Positions 33,101 through 45,300 of a stretch of 64,000 bases of DNA are shown here, piece by piece. The translations under genes and the position numbers were made by a program. Source of the stretch: Archegozetes longisetosus (taxonomy: Eukaryota > Arthropoda > Arachnida > Sarcoptiformes > Trhypochthoniidae); contig JAEMBT020000007.1 in assembly GCA_018873245.2 (NCBI GenBank), positions 7,939,129 through 8,003,128 on the forward strand, written 5' to 3'. Numbering within the stretch: the first letter of the stretch is position 1; each line of letters opens with the position of its first letter. The notes beneath the pieces were generated by a model, which was not told the DNA's origin, made no database searches, and saw only the letters and a program-made list of their open reading frames with translations.

Positions 33101-36100
33101 TAATGATAGTCTTTTGTCTCAACGATATATGGCTTACATATAAAATAGACCTAAAACAAGAACCAACTTGTTCTAAAGTAGCCTTAAGTAATTCGATGCA
33201 GTACATGCTAAATGCAAAGCAGCTCTGCAAACACATAATATCTTCTAAACTACTTTTATATAAAGTAAAGAATCAGATCTACTGCATATTTCCATATTCT
33301 TTATAATAATTAATTCAAGTACATTATCCTTCAAATCAAACTCCTTTTGGCAGAATATCCATCAATTCTTAACTTTTCCAACCTCATATCTTGGGATTCC
33401 GAATAATGATGTCGTAAAACTATTGTAATTCAAACCTAATTTGATACAAAGTTTAACCACTGATCCCGATATGAAATAAACTTGGGGCCTCAACTCTAGC
33501 CTTAGCTAATACTAAGCCTAAAGTGAGAAATTCTTATACTTCTCTACTTGAGCTGTATTTTAGAAATAACTTAATCTTAGAACTGAGCCAAACTTTCTAT
33601 TTCCAAATATGAAATTGGATTCAACTGCTTCAATCAATCAACTAGTTTAGTGAACGAATTTTAGACTCAAATTCCAATATTATTATGTTTTATTGCAAGT
33701 TATTCCCTGAGTTTTGGGTTGAAATTCCGCAATCCATAGCTTATTAGTGAAATTCGTACTTTAGCGCACGATTTTTCATTATAAATGAGATATAAATGCA
33801 AATACTAGCAACTTTTCATGAGCCCATATTTTTAAGTCTTATAACTGTTGGCCGTATCTTATCTCAAATTTTGAGTTATTTTGTTAGGCCTATGTAAATA
33901 TCACTGATTGTAGCTTCAAATCGATATCTCTCAAAACGATCATTCATACAGTTCTAAAAATTGATTACTTTTTCTTCCTGTTGGTAATATTAATATTGAT
34001 TGAATCATATCTAATTAAATACAAGTTTTCTAAGGTTTTCATCATATGAGTGCAACTCCCAAACTTTTCAGGACTCAATTAATAGCTGTAAATCATTTAT
34101 TGTATTTGCTTTCACTAAAAAGTTTGATGATCACAATATTAGATTAAATCAAATAGAAATCATTTCGAGCTATAAGGGTATTGAAGCTCCAATTTTTAAA
34201 TTTAGATCCAAAATAATTAGTTTTGGATTTTGATAACTTCATCCTTTCATCCTATAGAATATGACAAATGGATTGCATTCCATTAAAATTATTTAAATTT
34301 CGTATGGGTATAAATTTATTTGAATATATTTAATGAAAATCGACGAATAGATTAAATTAATGGGTTGAAGCACATCCCGAACTATTCCAGTTAAAGCTAT
34401 ACACCCAAAAACTTAATAGTCGTTGATAGAAACCAGAAATGATGCGTTACATGGGATGCTTCTCATCGGACCATAACATAGAGGATATTAAGTAACTTGT
34501 TTAATATTCAGTATATTAATTCAATTGTAAATCAAATTTGGCAACAAATTCATGCTCATCACAGACAAACTGATATCGCAGTAACCCTTTTGTTGTTGCT
34601 ATCGCGGATTCTTAAGTCTTCTACTGTATATTTCGTATCATAACATTTGAACATATAATAAATTCTAGGCTTTTCAACTTAGAAACTAGAGTTTAATCAT
34701 TAATTTGAATACCATTCGCTACTCTAATGACAGAACTGATTATTGTTCACAAAATATCGCAATAGATATTATTCGGAAAAGTGATTTATGTAAATGCTTT
34801 TGAGAGAAGATATCACGTAATGGATAGGCGCATGAAATGACTACTGAAATATATGAATACTCGGATCAATGGCAAACAGCAGCAATTCTCTATAACCAGC
34901 ACTGACTGTGTCTGACTTTCAATCTATTATAACTCCACAGTCTTTCAGTTCTATCTTATCTATTCTCAGCTGATTCTGAGCAAATAAACAAGAATAGATG
35001 TAACACTCTTTTCGATGCTTACCACCAGCCTAAGTAATTTTGCCCAAAGAATATTAAGATTTGTATTTGTAATTTCAAGCATGTATTAATGTTTACTATG
35101 AGTAGTTTACGAGCTATTACTCATCTCTATTATGAAGTATTGATTGAGAAAAACTAATCCCATTTAATACTATCTATTGAAGTTTTATTAACCATTCAAT
35201 CATAATAGGGTTGACCTAAATCAATACTAAACAATAAGTACTTTTCTACATCAAAGTTTAGTTCGATTGGTTTAGTATATTTTAGCAGAAGCTACGGAAA
35301 TCCGTCAAAATTTTTAATATATAGTGTTTGAGTAGTTCTGTACTGACTTTGAGTAAAGGGAAAAATTGCATGTCTTAAAATTATTGATTTCCCAAAAGAC
35401 TAAGTCTTATGAAAGGAGAGATCCTAACTATGATTTAATTGGTAAAACTTTTCAAACGATTTAGTGAAGTTGTGTGATTTTCAAAATCTTAATTGTACAC
35501 TGCATTATGTTTGAAAGTTGTGCATCTCATTAAACTAATGACTTGTATAATTAGCTTTATGACAACATTTAAGCTTAATTCATAAGTGCTCTTCAGATGA
35601 CTCTATTCTTACACATTGCCGCACACAATAAGCTCAGCTAATGCTTATTCAGTTGAACTGACAAAACTAGAATCTTATCTAAGTTTGACTTGAAAATTTA
35701 CGATAACTTACTTTTTTAGTGTTTACCAGTTCAGATTAATGATATTAACTTCTTTTTGGTACTAACAAAAACACTAACCATTATTGAACTGAAGCAGTTT
35801 TGTTAAAAAGTATAGAATAAACAGAAGTTATCTAAAAAAGTATAAAATTGGAGAGAAGAGGGAAAAAGGTTAAGACTCTAGAAAAGGCAATATTTGTTGA
35901 TGAAAGGAAATGGTTGCGCTATTACTCATAGCTATATAAAGGCTAAATTGAGTTAATGATGCGTTATTGGTAAAGACCTAACGGGAGTAGATTTGGTCTG
36001 GTAGAATCTATAGTAGAATTCTGGTAGCATCTATAGTGGGATTCTGGTAGAATCTATAGCACCATTTCATATCATACTTACTTTTATGGTTTTGCGTCAC

Positions 36101-36499
36101 TAGCTTTATGTTATGATATTATATAAAACATAACGTTTATTTGCAGTTCCGACACACAGGAGCCTCTCTTTCTCCCGCCAGATCTCTCGGACCAGCAGTC
36201 ATAAAAGGCATTTGGCATTACCATTGGGTATTAAGCTAATATCAGTTTCAACTTTCAAATCCTTTCCCATTAAACATCGTCTCTTCAATTAGGTCTATTG
36301 GATCGCACCCCTCATAGCTGGCATGTTGAGTGGCTTCACCTATGAATACATACGCTCCACCACTTCTAATCAGTGCCAAACTTTAAAGCGATCCTTCAGA
36401 AGGAGGCAGAGCAAAGGTGTCAAACGTGATGCTAGCAGTAATTTAAGCAATTATGAGACTGAATTTACTATCACTTCTACTGAATGTCCAAGATATTAA
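30134..36499 (+). CDS. Bib-like aquaporin with TPA and SPA boxes
   Basis: Exons 30134-30856, 36147-36227 and 36293-36499, all joined in phase 0, give 336 aa. Major intrinsic protein fold: FWKAVRTEFLATLLFIVFGCGS (TM1), VSGCHLTPAITL (loop B), GYEFLATFVVVLAFLVNSDP (TM4), GFAYSIAHLFA (TM5), RHTGASLSPARSLGPAV (loop E), HWVYWIAPLIAGMLSGFTYEYI (TM6). Sequence flavour is closest to arthropod Big-brain/AQP4-type water channels. Both NPA boxes are altered: TPA at 133-135 and SPA at 250-252. The selectivity-filter Arg253 and the TM5 His are kept. The extended loop A carries two N-x-T sequons. The C-terminus is basic and Ser/Thr-rich. Intron 1 is 5.29 kb, far longer than others here, and hosts MITE copy B. 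A poly(A) signal lies at 36864. Confidence 0.93.
34411..34617 (+). mobile_element. Palindromic MITE-like element, copy B
   Basis: About 207 bp inside the aquaporin intron. Left terminus ACTTAATAGTCGTTGATAG followed by AAACCAGAAATGATGC. Right terminus GTTGCTATCGCGGATTCTTAAGT is its inverted complement. It matches copy A in inverted orientation over its length, sharing GACCATAACAT and GAGGATATTAA-like blocks. Confidence 0.75.
35996..36062. repeat. Short tandem TCTGGTAGAATCTATAGT
   Basis: About three imperfect direct units just upstream of aquaporin exon 2. Confidence 0.55.
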
Positions 36500-36590
36500 A
36501 GATTAACTAGAGTTTAACACTCAAACTCCATAAATGTTACGTTAAATATTTATGTGAAGTATGTTTCAGGCGTTAACAATTCAAAGGTAA

Positions 36591-36674
36591 TTCAAGATAA
36601 TTCAAGATAATTTAAGATAATTCAAGATAATTCAAGATAATTCAAGATAATTCAAGATCATTCGAGATCATTCA
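36591..36674. repeat. 10-bp minisatellite TTCAAGATAA
   Basis: Eight near-perfect direct units of TTCAAGATAA, drifting to TTCAAGATCA and TTCGAGATCA at the right end, about 90 nt past the aquaporin stop and likely inside its 3' UTR. Confidence 0.85.
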
Positions 36675-39600
36675 ACTTGTCCATACTCCTTCCTATCGTC
36701 TATGCGCCTAAATTTTCTTATCATTGTTCACCTCTCATTACCATGAGCTCACTTCTCAAGCTTAATATTGAGTATTGAATGGTTTTTCAAATAAAATATC
36801 AAATAAAATATGAAATAATGTTTTATGTGAAAAGTTGAATCTAATTTGAAATGATTGTTATTGAATAAAGAGTGAAGTATTTTCTTCTAACGCTATATGA
36901 CTGAAGTTGTAGTGGATTCAAATGAAATAAGAACTGAATAATGTTAACATAAGGTAAACATTTTTTGAATGATACTCAACTCAACTGAAATGTATTCGTA
37001 AATCCACTCTACTTGTAATGCATAAATCGATCGATTAATTTACCATTACAAATCTATCTCTTCAACTAATGTTTTCATTCAAAGTAATTCGCAATCAAAA
37101 TTCTAGTTACAAATTATTCGTAAACTATTCGATCGTTGTGTTAATCACGTATCTTGAGTAAAATTGAATTTTCAAATTTTTCATTAATTATGAAAGTTTA
37201 TGGAGAAGAAAAAGAAGAAAAAAAAGAAGTAGAGAGAAGTAATTAGTGTTAGGAAGAGTGTGGGTATATTAGAAGCTATAGAAGTCTAGTTGGGATTTAC
37301 AATTAATGATGATGTAGATTTTTCCACTCGAATAGTAGTATAACATTCTGAAGAGTAAATAAGCTTTTTTCAACACAGCCAAACTTACAATAAAGTATTA
37401 TTATTTCTGCTCCTATAATAGCTTTTGGCATTAGCATAATAATAAACAAGAACACTGAGAGACAGTTGAAGATTAAGTTCATCCTCTTAACTCGGATCTT
37501 ATCTTCATATACTACTATTTAGGTCAAACATGCCGCTCAGCTACATTAACTCATTTCGATTCTATAACTGCACAAATAATCTTCAACGCTTCCTTTCTTA
37601 ACTCCATTTCTGTCCATTCTTTTGCCAAACGCCATCGATCCAATATCAAAGAGTGTTATTTCTAAAAAATCAGTGCATCCCATCTTTACATTTACAGTTG
37701 GATTATAGGATTTATGGTTGACATCAGGTTAGGCTTTTTTGACTCCATCACAATTCGCGACTCTTCGAGTTTCCATTTCTATCAAAACATCTCTTCAGTT
37801 ACTGACCTGAGGCGTGCTTTTTATTACATATTATTACTCTTGAACTGGTATATTTGTCGCTAACGTAATTCTCCATCTCTTTGACCACCAACAAAAAATA
37901 ATTGGATATTGATTGCAGAAAATGTGAGCCACAATAGCTCTGTCTTTGTCAGAGCCCTGACTCTAGAATTGAGCCAATTTGGCGCGAAGGCAACCAAAAG
38001 AATTACTCTATACAATCTAACTGCTAATTCACTCTAATAAATAAATCATTCGATGCATCACAACATTTAGATATTGGTTGCAAAATATCTATTACTATCT
38101 TTAGTTCATTTATGTTCAACTTTGTTCTTAGAAACTTGTATTTTGGCAAAAGTATAGAATTCCTAAAATATTAAAATATTCATAAAAAAAAGTCAGAAAT
38201 GCACAGAATATAAATTCAAAGAATTTAGATACAAAGCAAAGAGAAACGTTGAGAAATGTGAACTCTATACGATTCTGATTAGTTAACAAAAGCCCAAAGT
38301 GTGCTCTATATGAACATCAAATAAGTATTCCCTCAAACCCGATCAGTCTAATCAAGAATCATTATTATTGAGTCTTTTTCAAAGTTAGCTTTAGCAGCGT
38401 TGCTATGCGTCAAACCAACTTATCATATAATAATGGTTACGCCACTCGCCACCATTTCGGTGGTGTTTGATCGCTAAATTTCCAAACTTTATTGAATTAG
38501 CTGGAGTTTTTTGCGGATCAAGTTATGGTTTGTTTGGAGCATTTCTACTTTTATGAAACATTTTGATCTAATGAGTATCTTAAGATCGAAAATGAATGCT
38601 TTATAAAGTGAAGTCTCCTTTTTGTCGCGCCAACAGGTACTAAATATTCAAAGAGAAGGCATTCGTCACATTGATGTGTAATGCAAATTAAAATTTGAAA
38701 TAAGTGCTTCAAATCATGTCGATGTTCATGAATTTCAAATGAGAGAAACGAATTTATGCGATGCTTTACAAACGACTCCACTAAATATATTAGTTACTTA
38801 TCATAACCAACGATTCCGTTACCCTTCAACTAAATTGTTTTTATCATTTTCTCCACTCAAAACATCTCTTTACTACTTAAGACTCACTCGCAACTAGTTT
38901 TATACTCAATATTTTCACTTAGACTATATATGATTCATAAAACTACGATCAATGCTTTTGGGCCTTTTGTTTTGCTTCCGATTCCGTCTCCGCTTAACGC
39001 AAGAATTGGCAACACTTGTCATTTAATACGACATTGACTGGAAAAAGTTTACTTTAGAAAAAGTTTATCAACTAACTCAGACAATAATCTAATTGTCGAG
39101 CTGTTTGACGAAGTTTTGCGGTGCGATCAATGGTTTCGACAAACTTGTCGAAGTGGACAAATTTAATTTTCAGATTGTGTTTAGAATCAAGAGCTAAGTG
39201 ATTAGGCTTTCCATTCTATTTGAGCTAAAAATTAATTTCATTTGTTTTGCCGCTAAGCATGTTAAAGATATTGAAAATTGATTTTAATTAAGTCCTAATA
39301 TCCATAAGCTGCAAGTTGATAAGCATTTATATATTAAGATCCATTTGGTCATATTCGTTCTACAAAGTGCTGTCTTTAATTGCAATAATACTTGAAAGCA
39401 CTAACCCAACCATATCATTGCTCATTACTGACATATGAATGCCAATTCATTTAGGTATTAAATATTAAAATTAAATCTCATCCAATGAATATTTCGATGC
39501 TTTCAAACTTGTAGATCATATATTAGGAATGGTTTAAACGACAAGTAAATTTGATTTATTTTTTTTCGTGTCGAGTTTGCATACATTAACTGCTGGTTAT

Positions 39601-42155
39601 GGAAACGCAAACAAAATGTCATAAACAGATTTGAGAAAATTCAGTCATTACCAGGTTTTCTCTCAGCCAAATCTCGAAGAGAAAACGCAAATATGTGCTA
39701 ACCTAACTCTAACTATGAATATAAAGTTTTATTGCACCGATTTTGTAGACTTGAGACATAAAAACCTATTTTTATAGTGGTCATCGATTTTTTGAATCTA
39801 ATAACTGAAAGTCAGATAAGTTTGAGCTAAAGGTGAGAAATAAAGTGATAAATAAAGTGAAAATCTCTGTAATATTATAGCGCATTGAAAGAGACTGAGT
39901 CGTTGATACCTAAATGAAATAAGTTAATAATAAAAGTTTGCTGTGAAAAAAATAATATTTAATATAAGGAATTCAGGTGATATCAATCAATATCTATCTA
40001 GAAACATCTGAACCATAGAGCGTCAACCTTATGTCAGTTCTTATTGATAGAAATACGAGTTATCTAAGACTAACAATTTTGTCGTATATTTCTCTCTTCA
40101 TCTATAAAACGCTTGACATTTGATTAATTTCTATTTAGTGTTAACAGAAAGACCGCTGTTTTCACACCTTTTCAACGCATGGGAAAATTTTCTGTCACAG
40201 ATAAAGTCGACACAATAATACCATTGAATTTGATGTAATTAAAAGTTGGATATTTGGACAAATTTCTTTATTTGCTCGCATTTTTCCTCAAGTGTTTTCT
40301 AGTAAGCTCAACATAAAACTTTGAAACAATGCTTTTGCCCCCTTCATTATGATTTAATGCTTATTGATATGATTTAATTACAAAGATCCACCATAATTAC
40401 TTTTATTACACCTTTCAGTTGATCAAAAACATAATATTTTGCCAAAAGCTATAATTATTCAGAGTAAGTTTTGCAAAGTAAGCAAAACAGATTAGTCGAT
40501 ACAGCGAAAGAATATATTATTCAAATAGTTGTGTTAGTTCTCAAATAAAATAGAGTATATAATTGAAGGGTATTCTGCAATAGAACAGTACCTGTAATTG
40601 AAGGTGCTCTGCAACAGAAACATATCTCTCAGCCTCTTTAGTGTATTAGATACCTTTCTATTCCAGGCTATCCCTTCAATTTTGCTCAACTCACTAGCAA
40701 ACAGTTGCGTCAAATATTCTAATCAATAAATTATTATTTATAATAACTTAATTTAGCTTCATTATAATTATTCTTTCTTCTCTTTCATCACTTGATTCAG
40801 TTTGAACTTAACATTCTATTGACTGAGAGATTGTAGCAAAACCAAATTTATATTGTGTTCAAATTTGAACTTCTTTAAGTTTTCAGCTTGCAGTTCAATA
40901 ATAGATGCGATTCTTTTTCGATTGAACAAGAGTGACACAATTTTGAAAGTTTTACTACTTTATGATGAAATCATTAAACTTGTGTTTGATTCTGAATTGA
41001 TCAGCAATTTTTAAACATAAAGTTCTGACTCTTTCCTCCATTTGAAAAACAACAAAATATCATATATTATATGCATTTTGATTAAAAATTACTGTTTTCT
41101 CTGAAGAACACTTTAGAAAATATATTGAAAAACGCTTTAGTTTGGGAGAAAATGCATTATTCATAAAAGTTAGCGAATTATAATTTTAAAGCCCACTAAA
41201 GTTTTATTGGAAACAGTATTTGTTTGCAAAGCATAACATTGAAAACATTAACAATACTACCAAATCTCTCAACAGTTGCAACATATCATACTCTTAACTC
41301 GACTAAATCCAGTTTGATTCCGACTTTCATCTTTTATCCAAGAGATATTCTCCCAAAGCAATAATTGTGCGACACATTCGGTGCACATCTGGCACTAAGT
41401 GCGATCTCTTAGAATTAAGAGATAGGGTGTGTATAAGTTGGTTAAGACGTTTGACGCTAGCAGAAAAGCAAAAGTAAGAATAAACCTATAACGAACAGAA
41501 TTAAAACTTGCAAAAAGTCGAAATAACTTGGAACCGTTTGTGATCAGGAAATATATTTCTGGCTCTATCACATTTTCAGCCCTATCACATTTCTAACTAT
41601 TCAAACCTTACTCTACTTTTGATTTGTAGTATCAAATATAAAAAGCAGTTCTGATAATAATTCTACAGAAAATTAATGTCGTGGAAAGTTTGAAAAGTTG
41701 TTTTGTAGAAGAGAAACAGGAGATAAAGAAAAACGAATTTTTAGAGCATTGAGTTTAGAGCATTGAATAAATTGATAGTATTTGATTTGATGCTCATGTT
41801 GGAGACTCATACATATTGAGAAAAAGATTCACGATTGTTAAGTTTCCGTTGGTTTGATTTATATTCTAAATTTACTTTTTTCCATACAACGCTCAACTAA
41901 ACCATTTTATTTTGCAACATCTTTCATAAGTTTATTCATATTTATTAAACTTGATTTTCTCTGTCAAATTATGCATACCTTAACTAATTTATTTAAACAA
42001 TATGTCAGTGTTATCTCGATGGTTAAAAGTTTTTTCCCATCTATTGTTTGCAGGATATGCAAAGTTTCTTTTATGTAAAATTGTGATAAAAAGCCTGAAT
42101 GTAGGATTAAAATTGATAGTCGCTTCACAACAAAGTAAACTAGAAACGGCTGTAA

Positions 42156-42370
42156 ACTTAATAATCCACGATAGCAACCAGAAAACGTCTGTTCCTATGT
42201 CAGCCTCCCTGTGGGACGCATCAATTTATTGTCAATTTTGACTTCTAATTTGCTTTGATTACTATATTTAATATTTTATAAATTTGTTAATATCTCAACA
42301 TATTACGATTTGATAGAAAGCATTCTGATGACAACGCATTACCTCTGATTGCTATAAACGATTATTAAGT
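42156..42370 (+). mobile_element. Palindromic MITE-like element, copy C
   Basis: About 214 bp. Left terminus ACTTAATAATCCACGATAGC then AACCAGAAAACG. Right terminus CTGATTGCTATAAACGATTA followed by TTAAGT. It is in the same orientation as copy A, sharing GTTAATATC..ATATTACGATTTGATAGAAAGCA (GTTAATATC..ATATTGTGGTCTGATGGAAAGCA in A). No coding capacity. Confidence 0.75.
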
Positions 42371-45300
42371 TTCTAAGCGTACAAAAGATACAATAAATGT
42401 TTGAGCCTAACTTGACATTATATGTGAGTTAAGTTGAATTCTGATTTGTAAAGAGCGAAGACGCAATGTTTATTTTATATTTATCTTTAATGTATCTTTT
42501 GTTTTACGTGTTAGAGCTAACAAACCGATCGATTTGTGTGTTCGCTAAAGAGATTCTCGCAAGAGTTCATAATAAGGCAAAAGTCGAATTACAGGAATGA
42601 GTCTGAACTGAGCTACTAAACTAACAGCTACAATGAGAGCAACCCTATACACATCTATTGAATGTGTCTAATTTTCACAACGATAACCATATTTTACTAT
42701 AGACTGAAGACTATTATGATGGAGTCAGTGCCATAAAGTGTTATCTCTAATTGAAATAGTATTAGAGATAGGAGTTGATAGTACTGACCGAACGATATGC
42801 CAAACCCTATCGTTATATCATACGAAAAATCTAATATAAATCGCATTGAAGCTGGTGAACAATAAACTATAGCATAATGTGCTCATGAGTAATAGCATAT
42901 TATAGCTTTTTTCCTTAAGCAATGTAATTATTTATATTAATGATCGCAGAGCAATGAAACACTCTATTATTCTAATACAGAATTACAGAATTACAGAATT
43001 TGATGGTATATTAAATTACAATGGCTTTGGTTGGAATTAATTTGCTTATTAGTTCAATTCTGCCTCTTTTGGTCTGCTTGTTTGCAGCGATCCAATCGAT
43101 AATCTTTTTGGAAGGCATTCCTAAATCTAGAGACAGTGGAAGAATTTTTGGTTTTTCATCAGTTCAACTTGGTTTGAGCCCAAGCCTCGGTTAATGTAAA
43201 ATTCCATAAATCTCAAAATAAGTTCTGTTTTTTACGTACAGGCACAGGTTCTGAATCTCAAAAGTCCTTAATGTTGAACTCTCTAGACATACAGTATTTC
43301 TAAAGATACCGAAATAAGGATTTTGGTACTTAGAACACTCATCAATTCTAAAGTATTCTTCAAAAATATAAGATAAGAGACTCTGAGATCATATTAAATG
43401 AATTAGTAACAGAAAATGTGAAGAGAATTGATTTAGAGCCTAACGTTTGAAGAGAAGCAATAATATAAAGCAAGCTTATTTGTCCACCAAAAGCTTGTGA
43501 TCTGTTTTGAAAAGATGTTTAGCTATAATTGTTATATGACATGCTTGAGAGTGTCCAAACTTGTTGTGACCTGTTTTGCGGCCAATCGATCTTGAGACAT
43601 ACTCTCAATTATAGCCATTATTTTCTTTTCAATTTGATGTATATTAGTTCTGGCAACACACTGCCATCACATTAATACGCACTAAAACGATGATCATCTC
43701 TGATCAACTCTAGCTTATGTAATATTTATGTCTTATATCTTATGTATTGCTTGTCAAACAATCTGAGCAAATAAAGTCAACTAACTTGTATGAGACACAT
43801 TGAATAAAGTATTTGAATTAATTATTTTTGCAACTACTTTCATTTCTATCTGTGTTATTCTAATAGTTAGAATTATTAGTCCCAAAATTATTTTTCCCAT
43901 ATCTCTACTCATTCGTTTTCAACAATAAACATGTTTTACTGCGTTTTATTATATCAACTTTACTTTATTGAAACGTCTTACGAAATCTATAAGCCTTACA
44001 AAGTATATTATGCCATATATGAAGATTATTTTATTAGTAAAAAAATTGTCATAATAGCACGGCTTATAGCTCTGTAGAGAGTACGTAAAACTAAAGTAAA
44101 AAATCATATTGAGCCATATTGAGGCTCACTTCAACATGAAAGTTGGAAAATTTGTTGCTTCAGGATTTAGTAAGAATTTGGCCAGAATAATTGCAGTTTT
44201 ATTATTGAAAAGAAATACTTTTACTCTAACTTTGGTAGTGAGCTTACTATAAGCTTATGTTGTTTGAAAACAATAAGTTTCAAATCCTCAACGAAATATG
44301 TTTTACCAAGCCATCTTCTCATATTTGTTTTCAATAAATCCCTACCTTTTTTTATCTTAAGTATTAAACAAAAATCATTTCAAATACATTTTCGATAGAT
44401 TTTAGATTTAACCCCATTTGTATGACTTATTTCCTGGGATGGAACAATCAATTTTATGCTTCACATCGCTTTACGCTTTCATACTATAAGTTGTAGTATA
44501 ATATTCGCCTTGCATTTACATTCTAGCTATCATGCTATCACTGTTTTCAGACTTATTTAACATTTCAGGATTAGACCTACACAACAAAAACCTATGAATA
44601 ACACGCCAGGGATTCTAATCTGAACAGATTCTTACCAATTCTTTCTATCGTTACTTTATAAATGTTAGTCTTTAGTAGAAATCAAATTTGGTGGACGTTT
44701 TTTAGTGGAATATTTAATTAGCTTGTGCTGCATATTTAGGTCTATCACTCTTTCTCTCAAAATCACATTTTAAATCTACTCTTTCTATTTTGACAGTCAA
44801 TGCCCAATGGATTTGGCTTTGAATAATAATAGCAAAAATTCACTACATTTCTTACTATTCCCTCACTAAAGTCTTCGACTCTATTCTTCTGCAGAGAAAA
44901 CTTGTGCACATAAAAATAATCTTACAATTTAAGTATTCTAGATCTAACGGAAGAGAAGTCACTGTCAGCCAATTGTTAGTAAAGTTAGTTCACTACTATC
45001 TTTACAATAAAATATTTTACATTCAGTGCATGACATGAACACAAAAGTGTTATAAAGAAGAGAATGTGATCAAAATGTTGGATTGCCAAGCAAGAAATCA
45101 TTTCGTTACTTCAAAGGAAATACGAATCATCTTATTTAAAGTAACCTTTTCACATGTCTCGCTTCTATCTCTTTTCCCAATCCTATCTTCTCCTGTCTGT
45201 ATCTAACCACTTCAATTCGCTACAACTCCTGTCTACTACTTCCTATTTCTAACTGCATTTTTTCACCTACCTATTACTGAAATTTAAATATAATACAGCT

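Larger units (their letters stand above)
30857..36146 (+). other. Giant 5.3-kb first intron of the aquaporin gene
   Basis: Bounded by GTATGT and TTTGCAG. Scanned on both strands, no nested gene was recognised. It contains MITE copy B (34411-34617) and a short imperfect tandem of TCTGGTAGAATCTATAG (about 35996-36062, three units). The open frames here (for example 33045-33306) lack start, splice or family support. Confidence 0.7.

Noticed and set aside
43021-43194. 57-codon hydrophobic frame starting MALVGINLLISS
   Set aside because: It could be a signal peptide, but there is no promoter, splice or homology support, and chance frames of this size are expected in 12 kb of AT-rich DNA.
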